DNA of 64,000 nt, from NCBI RefSeq assembly GCF_025398035.1, contig NZ_CP104558.1:4040001-4104000 (forward strand), written 5' to 3'. Below the pieces are notes generated by a model. The model made no database searches and was not told the origin of the DNA. It worked only from the letters and a program-made list of their open reading frames with translations. This document shows, one piece after another, positions 24,863-32,664 of this stretch (position 1 is its first letter; each line of letters starts with the position of its first letter). This stretch comes from Rossellomorea vietnamensis. GTDB lineage: Bacteria; Bacillota; Bacilli; Bacillales; Bacillaceae_B. Made by a program: the position numbers and the translations under genes.

Positions 24863-25336
24863 TTAGTTCTGACTAGGAACTTTAATCGCTTTGATCATCT
24901 GACGTATCGATCCAAGGTGGTAGGCGGAGTGTGCGATTGCCCCAAGCATTCCCGTTACGGTTTGTTCATCTAAGGAGTCAAGTGAATCAATCGTTGTAAG
25001 CAGTGAGGTGTATTCGTGTTGAAGTTCAGAGGTGAATTGTGTCCATGTGTTGGTGTCTACACTTGTGATTTTCCAGGATGCTTCCCAGTCCTTGTCGGGT
25101 TCTTCTCCATTCAAGTAGGATCTCGCAACCCATAGATAATAGCGGGTATGATCGGTTTGGGCGGCGATGGTCGTGCCGTTGACCGGTATCGAAGCGTCCT
25201 CTGCCGATAATCCTTCGAGCGTCCCGAATAAACCACTGCCTGGCTTTGATTCTGTGTACCAGCTTCCGTTTGCTTCAGGACCTTCAAATGTTTCCTTCAA
25301 CAACGTCTTAACAGCTGCCAACATTGGATTCTCCAT
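24863..25336 (-). CDS. DinB/YfiT-like putative metal-dependent protein
   Basis: 157 residues. Two of the DinB-type metal-site histidines are visible, His in AAQTDHTRYYLWVARSYL (about 61) and AHSAYHLGSIRQMIKAI (about 136-140), with four-helix-bundle composition. The fold is shared with bacillithiol transferases, but activity cannot be assigned. Divergent from the CGNR regulator, with which it shares a 120-base control region. Confidence 0.83.
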   Translation of the reverse strand: MENPMLAAVKTLLKETFEGPEANGSWYTESKPGSGLFGTLEGLSAEDASIPVNGTTIAAQTDHTRYYLWVARSYLNGEEPDKDWEASWKITSVDTNTWTQFTSELQHEYTSLLTTIDSLDSLDEQTVTGMLGAIAHSAYHLGSIRQMIKAIKVPSQN

Positions 25337-25360
25337 TATAGTACCTCCTTAAATTGTATT

Positions 25361-25437
25361 TAACCATCTAAAATACTTTAGCTGGTTATAAGTTTACTCC
25401 GGTTGTTTCTAACTGTCAATATGTATTATGATGGTTA
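25361..25437. promoter_or_regulatory. Divergent dinB/CGNR control region with TAACCAT operators
   Basis: For the minus-strand gene, TTGACA (complement of 25414-25419) is 17 bases from TAAACT (25391-25396). Just inside the transcribed part is the inverted repeat TAACCATCTAAA (25361-25372) / TTTAGCTGGTTA (25377-25388). A further GATGGTTAG (25429-25437) lies in front of the regulator gene. This suggests one protein controlling both genes. Confidence 0.6.
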
Positions 25438-25456
25438 GAGAAAAGGAGCCATGATT

Positions 25457-26068
25457 ATGTCAGAAACAAACCCTTATATGATGGTCGGAGAACGACTATG
25501 TATGGATTTCATCAATACCGTCAGCTGGCGGGAAAGTACGGAGAAAAGGCGGGACTGGTTTACGAGTTACCCCAAATTGGTCGACTGGTCGACTCATGCT
25601 GAAGTGTTGACAATTCAACAGGCACAAGATCTTCTTAGTGAAGCAGAGGAAAACCCCTCAAAAGCAGAAGATGTCCTGAAGCAAACAATCAAACTACGTG
25701 AAGTCATGTATCGAATGTTCAAAAGCATTTCAAAGAAAACCCCGCCCAACGAGCAGGATCTGGCATGCTTCAATGAATCCGTGAGCCATTTCTATCGTTC
25801 TTTGCAAGTCATACGCGAGAACGGCAAATATACTTTAAAGTTCAAACAAACAGATAATCCCCTGGACACTATGCTGCCACCCATTCTACAATCAGCTGTG
25901 AATTTACTCGTTTCAAAAAATGAATTGGAGCGGGTCAAGCAATGTGAGGGAGACCCTTGCGGATGGTTATTCTTTGATACGAGCCGGAATAAAAGTCGCC
26001 GCTGGTGTTCCATGGCGGATTGCGGGAATCGTGCGAAAGTGCGGAGGTTTTATGAGAAAGGGAAGTGA
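25457..26068 (+). CDS. CGNR zinc finger/ABATE domain transcription regulator
   Basis: 203 residues from ATG 25457 (GGAGCC 9 bases upstream). N-terminal ABATE domain (GERLCMDFINTVSWR, then helices) and C-terminal CGNR zinc finger: CEGDPCGWLFFDTSRNKSRRW, CSMADCGNRAKVRRFY. Four Cys and the CGNR signature are complete. Family members are stress-type regulators. Divergent from the dinB-like gene, which is the likely target. Confidence 0.92.
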   Translation: MSETNPYMMVGERLCMDFINTVSWRESTEKRRDWFTSYPKLVDWSTHAEVLTIQQAQDLLSEAEENPSKAEDVLKQTIKLREVMYRMFKSISKKTPPNEQDLACFNESVSHFYRSLQVIRENGKYTLKFKQTDNPLDTMLPPILQSAVNLLVSKNELERVKQCEGDPCGWLFFDTSRNKSRRWCSMADCGNRAKVRRFYEKGK

Positions 26069-26093
26069 CGATACTCGGTCACTTTCCTCATTA
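26063..26093 (+). terminator. Terminator overlapping the CGNR stop codon
   Basis: AAGTGAC-gatactcg-GTCACTT, with a T-rich CCTCATTATTT tail. Confidence 0.55.
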
Positions 26094-26184
26094 TTTAGTC
26101 ATCAACCTAATAGGATAAGTATGTCAGAATGAATGACGTACTTTTTTTAAATAGGAAGTTCAAAAATTGAAAGGACGAATGTAA

Positions 26185-27492
26185 TTGAAACGACTATGTA
26201 TCATAATGGTCATCTTGCTCTTGTCAGGGTGTAATGCTACTGAACAAGGAGAGAAATCTTCTAAAGAAGTAGAAAAAACTCCTTCAACAGAAACAAAGAC
26301 AATTGGAAATCTTAAAGAGGGTTACACTTTCGATGAGTTCATGGAAGATCAGGAGGTCTCGATAAAGGGGACTGATATTCCTTACAGGGTGGAAGAAGAA
26401 TTTACAGATCAATCAATTGCTCTTGAAGGAAAGGCACAGCTCGCCAGGTATTATAATTATGGCTTCAACAAGCTTGAAGGAAGTCACTTTGTCATCAAGG
26501 TGACAAAAAAAGATGAATTGGATTGGTATGTTTATTTGCCAAGGGAAGAGTACCCGGACCTGTTTGAAGCGTTAAAGAAAGGACCAGTTGATGTGTACGC
26601 GACAGTGTCCATACCGAAAGAATATTTCGAAACGGGGCAGGGTCACCTTTCAATGGTTGAGGAAATATTGTTTAAACAAAGCGATGTAGAAGAAAAGCCG
26701 CTGGATGACGAATTGGCAGACTATATGAAGAAGCATTCCGTGGAGCTCACAGCCAGGGATATCCTGTACGATTTAAAGGGGATGTCAGATCGTCCATTCG
26801 CCCTCAGTGGAAACGCGCAGCTCGTGACCTATCGCTATGCCAGCGCATACAAGGACTTGGAGCCGACCCATTTCGTATTAAGTGTGCGGGACACCGTAAA
26901 CAGTGAGGAGCAGCTTTGGAGGATCGTCTTTGACCGGGTGAAGTACAAGGAATTGTATGAACAGGCCCTTGGTGGGATGGTCCATGTCAATGTCACTGCA
27001 AAGGTGGAGGAAGAACGATTTACCGAATATGCTGGAACAAATGCTGTCGGACAGGATGTGGAGTTTGAGCCTTTGGAACGCTATGCCGATACATCAATGG
27101 AGGGTCAATCCTATATGGAGGAAAACGGATTATCATTCATCGGAAGGGAAGTATTGTATGATCCGATTTCCTATAAAGAAGAACCTTTCTTTGTAGAAGG
27201 AACGGCCGAGATGGACCCTTATGCCACTGCCAGTGGAGAATATGAAGATCTGCAGGGCACCCACTTCCGGATTGATATCGTCGAAGACCCTTACGGTAAA
27301 CAGTATGTCGATTATCCCCGGGCGCTGGAAGGGTGGACGCTCTACCTTGACCGACAGAAATATGGGCATATCTATGAGAAACTCAGCCAGGAAAAGTACC
27401 TTGATGTCATGGTAACTTCACGTATTCCCCGGGACAGATATAAGATGGGGCAAGGCGGGGTAGCGTTGGTTGAGAATGTGGTTATCAAGTAG
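26185..27492 (+). CDS. Lipoprotein with three tandem domain repeats
   Basis: 435 residues, TTG start after AAAGGACGAATGTAA. Signal peptide with lipobox LSGC (Cys16). The rest is three copies of a domain of about 125 residues: each has a LYD or PYR entry, a beta strand with EGKAQLARYY / SGNAQLVTYRY / EGTAEMDPYAT, then LEGSHFVIKV / LEPTHFVLSV / LQGTHFRIDI, then a Tyr-Leu-Phe-Glu type helix and a strand DVYATV / HVNVTA / DVMVTS. Surface-anchored protein of unknown function. GC content is higher than neighbours in the last two copies. Confidence 0.83.
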   Translation: MKRLCIIMVILLLSGCNATEQGEKSSKEVEKTPSTETKTIGNLKEGYTFDEFMEDQEVSIKGTDIPYRVEEEFTDQSIALEGKAQLARYYNYGFNKLEGSHFVIKVTKKDELDWYVYLPREEYPDLFEALKKGPVDVYATVSIPKEYFETGQGHLSMVEEILFKQSDVEEKPLDDELADYMKKHSVELTARDILYDLKGMSDRPFALSGNAQLVTYRYASAYKDLEPTHFVLSVRDTVNSEEQLWRIVFDRVKYKELYEQALGGMVHVNVTAKVEEERFTEYAGTNAVGQDVEFEPLERYADTSMEGQSYMEENGLSFIGREVLYDPISYKEEPFFVEGTAEMDPYATASGEYEDLQGTHFRIDIVEDPYGKQYVDYPRALEGWTLYLDRQKYGHIYEKLSQEKYLDVMVTSRIPRDRYKMGQGGVALVENVVIK

Positions 27493-27522
27493 TGCTATTA
27501 CTGAAAATATGAACCAATGAAG

Positions 27523-27549
27523 CAAGAGGTCCGTTCCTCTTGTTTTTTT
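27523..27549 (+). terminator. Rho-independent terminator
   Basis: CAAGAGG-tccgtt-CCTCTTG followed by seven T. Confidence 0.88.
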
Positions 27550-27566
27550 GTAGTATTTCAAATTAA

Positions 27567-27598
27567 TGAAGCCAAATCCATCACACGGCCGTCTAATA
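27567..27598 (+). promoter_or_regulatory. ECF-type promoter of the sigma operon
   Basis: TGAAGC (27567-27572), 17-base spacer, CGTCTAATA (27590-27598), 27 bases before the sigma gene start. This is close to the TGAAAC-N16/17-CGTC consensus of Bacillus extracytoplasmic function sigma factors and suggests autoregulation. An identical -10 with equal spacing is at 44565-44596. Confidence 0.7.
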
Positions 27599-27624
27599 CA
27601 TAGTCATACACAAAGGAAAAGAAG

Positions 27625-28152
27625 GTGAGTTCAATTATTGAATTAGTTCACAAAGCTCAAGAAGGCGACGAAGAGGCTTTCTTGACAATGTTTCAAGAAT
27701 ACGAGAAAGATATTTATCGAATGGCGTATGTCTACGTGAAAAATCAGGAGGATGCTCTTGATGTCGTTCAAGAAACGGCCTATCGCTCCTTCAAGAAAAT
27801 AGGAACACTAAGGAATCCTGCCTATTTTAAAACGTGGTTAATCAAAATCACCATAACCTGTGCCACGGATATGTTGAGACATAGAAAGAAAGTCATTCAT
27901 CTGAACCCGGAATACGATACCCCTATTGAATTAGAAGATTATGATCTTCCGCTTTCATTATCCTTGCAAGACTTGATTGAGACATTAAATGAAAGTGAAA
28001 AAAATATCATACTCTGGAAGTTTTACCATGGATATACCCTTAAGGAGATTTCAGAACTTGAGGAATCGCCATTGGGCACAGTAAAGTCTGTATTATATCG
28101 AGCGCTGGCAAAACTCCGAAAACAGGTTAGGAGGGTTGATATGTATGAATAA
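27625..28152 (+). CDS. ECF family RNA polymerase sigma factor
   Basis: 175 residues from GTG, AAAGGA 7 bases upstream. Region 2: DIYRMAYVYVKNQEDALDVVQE and YFKTWLIKITITCATDMLR; region 4: LNESEKNIILWKFYHGYTLKEI, with LGTVKSVLYRALAKLRKQ as the DNA-reading helix. It resembles SigV-like Bacillus ECF factors. The next gene overlaps it and is the likely anti-sigma partner. Confidence 0.93.
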   Translation: MSSIIELVHKAQEGDEEAFLTMFQEYEKDIYRMAYVYVKNQEDALDVVQETAYRSFKKIGTLRNPAYFKTWLIKITITCATDMLRHRKKVIHLNPEYDTPIELEDYDLPLSLSLQDLIETLNESEKNIILWKFYHGYTLKEISELEESPLGTVKSVLYRALAKLRKQVRRVDMYE

Positions 28153-29614
28153 TCAAATTAGACGCGAATTAGAAAAAATTGAAATTCCGGATGAATTACA
28201 TAGTAGAGCCAGATTAGGCGTCGAAAAAGCAAAATCTGAATTCAATGTACCGAGTCATCCCACTATAAAGGAGAAGAAGCCAAGTCCAGTACTCTCTTCA
28301 AAAGGGAAAAAACAACTTTATAAAAGACTTTCAATCATTGCAGCGGCACTCTTGCTCATTGCTTCAACGCTAACATTCACACCAGTGATAGCGGCCATTC
28401 AAGAGGTATATGACAAAATTTTCTCAAGTAAGCATATTGATGATTCAGGAGTGAGAAATGCCGTTCTATCAGGTGATGGACAAATACTTGATCAAACCTA
28501 TATTGATGAAGAACATGATATAACCGTCCATTTTGAACGTTTGTTGACAGATGATAAGGAAACAAAACTACTCCTTACTTATCAGAGTGAAAAAACTGAC
28601 TTAAAAGATTATTATATTGATTTGTTTGAAGGTGTAAGCTCAATCAATTTAGTGGTTGGAAAAGAAAAGAGAAAATTGAAAAATGTAGGCTGGGGAAGTA
28701 GATTTTATGACAGTAAGGAGAACAAAGTAGTATCAGCCCTTTCGTTTGAATCATTAAAGGATTACGAGGGAAAAGACATCCGCTTGGAAATTGATCAATT
28801 AACGACTTATAAAGATAACCGGCGGGATAGCGTGGAAACAACCTGGCCATTAGAATTTACCATCAAGCCGGCTGCAGTATCAGAAAGGAGAACGGTAGAA
28901 CTCAATAAAACATTCACCTACAGAAGGGAAACCTACACCGTTAGAAGGGTAGAGTTCTCAAAGCTTGAAACAAGGGTGGTAGTTACAGGGTCAGACACAG
29001 GAGATCCCAAGGATAAAAGTGGAAAGGTATATAATGTGATGAGCAAGTTGGAGCGCCAATTTCTTCATTCAAGGAAAAACAGTAAAGGGTATGGGTATAG
29101 TGTTGACGGTGAAAAATCTGGAGTGTTCATAAAAGCAGGCGGCGAAAAAGTCGAACCGATTTTTAGTAAGGGTGAAGTAGATGGAGACAACGATGAATAC
29201 ATCATGACCTTTGCCCCGGTAGCTGTTAAGAATCAAAAGGACTGCATCCTTGAAGTGGGTGACGCTGTCGACATACCTCTGACTAAATCCGGGAAGGTAA
29301 TTCAAAAAAAGGTAGAGGATGAAAAATCCGAAATGGAAGCGTTGCTAGCTGACAGTGGATTTACATTAATTCCATTATCCACGGAAGAAGAGGAAGAAAT
29401 AAAACAATATTTAAAGACATACCCAAAAGAATTTTCAAATGATAGAAAACCGATTGGAAAGCTAAAACGGCTAAATTCAAAGATCCTAGACGTTAGCATT
29501 TCAGAAAGATCTGGAGCCGTCAGTCATGTTATGGTTAGTACTCCAGAAGAAGCTAAAAAAATTCGAGAAGATAATGGTTTGTCTTTTATTCCAGTTTATT
29601 TAAAACAAAATTAA
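28145..29614 (+). CDS. DUF4179 membrane protein, probable anti-sigma factor
   Basis: 489 residues from ATG 28145 (GGAGGG 9 bases upstream, inside the sigma gene). The N-terminal 60 residues are cytoplasmic (IRRELEKIEIPDELHSRARL), one membrane helix follows (about 61-85, IIAAALLLIASTLTFTPVI), and the long outer part carries a DUF4179 domain (HFERLLTDDKETKLLLTY). This matches the ECF partner proteins of bacilli, where the cytoplasmic part binds sigma. Sensing signal unknown. Confidence 0.88.
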   Translation: MNNQIRRELEKIEIPDELHSRARLGVEKAKSEFNVPSHPTIKEKKPSPVLSSKGKKQLYKRLSIIAAALLLIASTLTFTPVIAAIQEVYDKIFSSKHIDDSGVRNAVLSGDGQILDQTYIDEEHDITVHFERLLTDDKETKLLLTYQSEKTDLKDYYIDLFEGVSSINLVVGKEKRKLKNVGWGSRFYDSKENKVVSALSFESLKDYEGKDIRLEIDQLTTYKDNRRDSVETTWPLEFTIKPAAVSERRTVELNKTFTYRRETYTVRRVEFSKLETRVVVTGSDTGDPKDKSGKVYNVMSKLERQFLHSRKNSKGYGYSVDGEKSGVFIKAGGEKVEPIFSKGEVDGDNDEYIMTFAPVAVKNQKDCILEVGDAVDIPLTKSGKVIQKKVEDEKSEMEALLADSGFTLIPLSTEEEEEIKQYLKTYPKEFSNDRKPIGKLKRLNSKILDVSISERSGAVSHVMVSTPEEAKKIREDNGLSFIPVYLKQN

Positions 29615-29739
29615 TTTTATGAACTAAAATAAGAATGAATGATTTATTCCAATATAGGGAGAAACAGTAGAAAGTTTGCCAGTTGATTTCCGTTTTTTCG
29701 TTATAGGATAGGGTGGTTGTAACGGATAATTAGATTGGA

Positions 29740-30174
29740 GTGTGTATCCATGACCCAATAAAAAAAGCATACGCCTACATCACTAGAGTAAGTGATGGAA
29801 GGCTGCAATTATTGGTATTTCAACACAAAAATATTCCTGAGGCAGGTATTCAGTTACCAAAAGGGACAGTAAAAGAAGAGGAAGAAACGTTTAGCGCAGT
29901 AATAAGAGAAGTTCAGGAGGAAACTGGAATTCAAACATTTGAAGTGGGAAAATTGATAGCATCCGATTACTGGGAAAATGATGACGGTGCTATGCACAAT
30001 AGGTATTTTTATAAAATCATTTGTCATGAAATGGCTGATGAGTGGGAGTACAATCCAACAGGTGGAGGAGAAGAAGAAGGACTTACCTTTCAATTTTTTT
30101 GGATCTCATCCGAAGAAGAATTTGAACTAATAAGAGGTCACTCTGACTATTTGAAGCTGGTTTTTGATGAATAA
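29740..30174 (+). CDS. NUDIX hydrolase, damaged or unusual start
   Basis: 144 residues as an open frame from GTG 29740. NUDIX box: PKGTVKEEEETFSAVIREVQ to EETG (about 36-59). The N-terminal KKAYAYITRVSDGRLQLLVF is family-typical, but the ATG with the correct ribosome-site spacing (29750, after GGAG) is one base out of frame and stops at once (ATG ACC CAA TAA). GTG 29740 overlaps that ribosome site and is a poor start. Function of the intact gene: hydrolysis of a nucleoside diphosphate derivative. Confidence 0.75.
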   Translation: MCIHDPIKKAYAYITRVSDGRLQLLVFQHKNIPEAGIQLPKGTVKEEEETFSAVIREVQEETGIQTFEVGKLIASDYWENDDGAMHNRYFYKIICHEMADEWEYNPTGGGEEEGLTFQFFWISSEEEFELIRGHSDYLKLVFDE

Positions 30175-30195
30175 GAAGAGAATCATATTATTGCA

Positions 30196-30236
30196 GAGGG
30201 CTTATCCAAAACAGGGTAAGTCCTTTTTTATATTTT
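30196..30236 (+). terminator. Rho-independent terminator
   Basis: GGGCTTATCC-aaaaca-GGGTAAGTCC followed by TTTTTTA. Confidence 0.8.
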
Positions 30237-30308
30237 AGAAAAAAAGGGTTTATTAGGGAAGAGGTATGAGGAATTGAGGTTCTTTTTTCTGAAAATTCAA
30301 ATCCGTAA

Positions 30309-30336
30309 TTGCTAAAAAAAACCAGTTTGTTATAAT
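30309..30336 (+). promoter_or_regulatory. Extended -10 promoter of the DUF2785 leader
   Basis: TTGCTA (30309-30314), 16-base spacer, TGT-TATAAT (-10 at 30331-30336). The start point would be near 30343. Confidence 0.65.
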
Positions 30337-30378
30337 TGAATATGAATGGAATTTGATTTGTGAAGGAGGTTGTAAATC

Positions 30379-30450
30379 GTGTGCTCAATGAACTTCATAC
30401 CAGAACCATTACATGTACGATGTCCAAACCTTCTTATCGCATATAGTTAG
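30379..30450 (+). CDS. Leader ORF, 23 aa, upstream of DUF2785
   Basis: GTG 30379 is 9 bases after a near-perfect ribosome site AAGGAGGT (30363-30370), the strongest in the vicinity. The peptide (VCSMNFIPEPLHVRCPNLLI, then AYS) has no known family. A terminator follows 35 bases after the stop, and the DUF2785 gene follows that. A second frame from GTG 30381 gives 20 residues. The arrangement resembles leader-peptide attenuation. Confidence 0.5.
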   Translation: MCSMNFIPEPLHVRCPNLLIAYS

Positions 30451-30484
30451 TTAATCCTGAGATTTCTTAATCTTATTAGTATGT

Positions 30485-30518
30485 GGGGACTATCGTTTGT
30501 TGATAGTCTCTTTTTTTA
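30485..30518 (+). terminator. Terminator between leader ORF and DUF2785 gene
   Basis: GGGGACTATC-gtttgtt-GATAGTCTC followed by seven T. It is 40 bases upstream of the DUF2785 start, so the gene can be expressed from the upstream promoter only by read-through. Confidence 0.8.
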
Positions 30519-30556
30519 TCAGAAGAGAGCAATTGATTCATGAGGAGGAAAAATAG

Positions 30557-31411
30557 ATGGTGGATTTTCGATCAACCGAGTTTGTAATGGAAGAACATGA
30601 ACTGAAAAAGTACTTACAAGAATATAAGAATGGACAAAAGCCGTGGGACATAAAGAATCATGTTGGTCTTGTAAAGTCCATGATGCATTTCATCGGATCT
30701 ACGGATAGTGAGCTTAGGGATAAGTTGATCTATACCACCTTTTTTCACTTAGCCATAGACAACCAGTTGGATCATGAATTGTTGCGTGATTTATTGGATC
30801 ACTGTTTAAGTGACGACATGTTATTCAAGGGGATTGGTGAAAACGGCACGGATACCGTGTTTACAAGGGCGTTTAGCTCACTTGTCATCGCCGTTATTTT
30901 ATACAAGGATAATAAGGATGATTTTCTCTCCCGGGACGCTGTGTATAAAACAAAATATCACTTAATCAACTACATCAACTCAGAAAATGATCTGAGGGGC
31001 TTTGTCCCGGTGAAAGGCTGGGCCCATAGTATAGCCCATGTGGCGGACGCATTTGACGAATTGATACTCAATAAAAAAATGGAGCAGAAAGATCTTTTCG
31101 ACATGTTACCTCCACTATGGGGAAAAATCCTTGTATCTGAAAGTGTCTATGTTCATGGTGAAGACGAGAGAATGATCACACCGATACTCGCTATGTTAGA
31201 AAAGGGATTGGACATAGTGGAAATAGAACACTTACTAAAAGGAATACCAGCCGAACTGAAACGTCGGAAAGAACATGTAAAGGAAGAAAATTATTGGTTT
31301 TTAGAAGCGAACTGTAAAACATTTTTAAAAAGCTTTTACGTAAAGATAAGTTCCCGTGAAGAGTTGATTTCTCTTCGTCGGGGTATTGAGTTGTGTTTAT
31401 CTGAATTATAG
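30557..31411 (+). CDS. DUF2785 domain protein
   Basis: 284 residues, cytoplasmic and alpha-helical. DUF2785 features: LRDKLIYTTFFHLAIDNQL, GTDTVFTRAFSSLVIAVIL and FVPVKGWAHSIAHVADAF, the last being the family hallmark. Biochemical role unknown. AGGAGG precedes ATG. The leader ORF and terminator in front suggest inducible expression. The next gene starts 13 bases after its stop. Confidence 0.85.
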   Translation: MVDFRSTEFVMEEHELKKYLQEYKNGQKPWDIKNHVGLVKSMMHFIGSTDSELRDKLIYTTFFHLAIDNQLDHELLRDLLDHCLSDDMLFKGIGENGTDTVFTRAFSSLVIAVILYKDNKDDFLSRDAVYKTKYHLINYINSENDLRGFVPVKGWAHSIAHVADAFDELILNKKMEQKDLFDMLPPLWGKILVSESVYVHGEDERMITPILAMLEKGLDIVEIEHLLKGIPAELKRRKEHVKEENYWFLEANCKTFLKSFYVKISSREELISLRRGIELCLSEL

Positions 31412-31423
31412 AGGAGGAAGGGT

Positions 31424-31711
31424 ATGAAAAAGAATAAAATAGTCCGAGAATTCGTTGACCCCGAACACAAAGTAGAAGAGGGATATGAAGACATTCTAGA
31501 ATTATCACGGGCGTGTAAGTATTCGAACTGCACACATATAACCGAGGAAGAATGTGCGGTTCAAAGAGCCATCGAAGAAGGCACTCTTTCAGAAGAGAGA
31601 TTTAACGCATATTATAAAGATAAAAATGAAGCAGAATATGTTTCCAAACAAAAGAATAAAACCAAGGCAATCGAGTATATGAAGCAAAGGGATCTATTTA
31701 AAAGATCCTAG
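31424..31711 (+). CDS. Stand-alone RsgA-type zinc-binding C-terminal domain
   Basis: 95 residues. Residues 10-75 reproduce the end of the ribosome-maturation GTPase RsgA: VREFVDPEHKVEEGYEDI, then the zinc motif C-KYSN-C-T-H-ITEEE-C (CxxxxCxHxxxxxC), then AVQRAIEEGTLSEERFNAYY. The OB-fold and GTPase domains are absent, and the upstream DNA is the unrelated DUF2785 gene, so this is not a simple broken rsgA. AGGAGGAAGG precedes ATG. Confidence 0.75.
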   Translation: MKKNKIVREFVDPEHKVEEGYEDILELSRACKYSNCTHITEEECAVQRAIEEGTLSEERFNAYYKDKNEAEYVSKQKNKTKAIEYMKQRDLFKRS

Positions 31712-31748
31712 ATCGAAGCTGCTTAGTTAAAACAAAGGGGTAAAAAAT

Positions 31749-31784
31749 ATGAATAAGCATGAACCTATCTAGATAGAAGGCGGA
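31749..31784 (+). other. Apparent original start of the following GNAT gene, cut by TAG
   Basis: AAAGGGG sits 8 bases before ATG 31749. The frame reads seven codons (MNKHEPI), TAG at 31770-31772, then IEGG and continues without shift into the GNAT frame at 31785. Confidence 0.6.
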
Positions 31785-32648
31785 TTGAGGTTGGTTTATC
31801 AAGAACCCAAAGAATACACCCGCTATTACTCCATTTACCATGGACAAAAATATGCAGATTCCTATTTTAGAAGATCTCCGGAGACGTTAGTGGAAGTGGC
31901 GACCATCTTTGACTGTGGATATTTCATCATGGAAGGCGAAACGATCATTGGCGGTGTCCTTCTGCAACCTCATTTCATGTCGGATTTATTTGTAGTGCCA
32001 CCCTATAAGGACTATGAAGGGTTGGCCAACAAGCTATTAAACTATGTGAAAGAGATATCTGCGGATGAAAATAAAATCATTGTACGAGAAGTGGCAGAGG
32101 AACATGTAGAAACGTATGAACAACTAGGATGCAAGGTTCTTGAAATGAATGTATGGATGATTCGTCCAACGGAGCCGTTGAAAGCCATTCTTCCTGAAGG
32201 GTATAGCTCGAGGGCGGTAGCAAGTGAAGATGCAGAGGATATCGCATGCTTACTTATGAAAGCCTATAGTGCCAATCCCGCGTATAAGCAAATCGGAACG
32301 AAAGAGGATTATCTTCTTCACGTAAATGAATTTATTGATCAACATAAACATAATAAAATCATGGATGAGTGTTCGAGGGTTGTGATCGATACTCATACGA
32401 ACACCATTGTTGGTGTCTGTCTGTACATGGAATTTGAAGACTATCCGCTTATCATGAGTTTAGTTGTGGACCCTGATCATCAACAGAGGGGGATCGGACG
32501 ATACTTATTAACCCATTCGATCCATTCTTCTAGTGAAGGGTACCCGGCCACTCGCTTATCTGTCATTAAGGATAATGCAGCTATTAAGCTTTATGAAGAT
32601 CTTGGATTTCTTAGAAGTAAAACGATCAGTGATATGTATTTAGCATAA
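31785..32648 (+). CDS. GNAT family N-acetyltransferase, two-domain, early stop upstream
   Basis: 287 residues if started at TTG 31785, whose ribosome site AAGGCGG is too close (1-2 bases). The true start was probably ATG 31749, blocked by TAG at codon 8. The C-terminal GNAT domain is clear: SLVVDPDHQQRGIGRYLL (acetyl-CoA loop) and DNAAIKLYEDLGFLR. The N-terminal half (LVYQEPKEYTRYYSIYHGQK and a degenerate GNAT core) is a second, weaker domain. May be translated by reinitiation or be decaying. Confidence 0.7.
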   Translation: MRLVYQEPKEYTRYYSIYHGQKYADSYFRRSPETLVEVATIFDCGYFIMEGETIIGGVLLQPHFMSDLFVVPPYKDYEGLANKLLNYVKEISADENKIIVREVAEEHVETYEQLGCKVLEMNVWMIRPTEPLKAILPEGYSSRAVASEDAEDIACLLMKAYSANPAYKQIGTKEDYLLHVNEFIDQHKHNKIMDECSRVVIDTHTNTIVGVCLYMEFEDYPLIMSLVVDPDHQQRGIGRYLLTHSIHSSSEGYPATRLSVIKDNAAIKLYEDLGFLRSKTISDMYLA

Positions 32649-32664
32649 AAAGGGAGTAGAAGCT

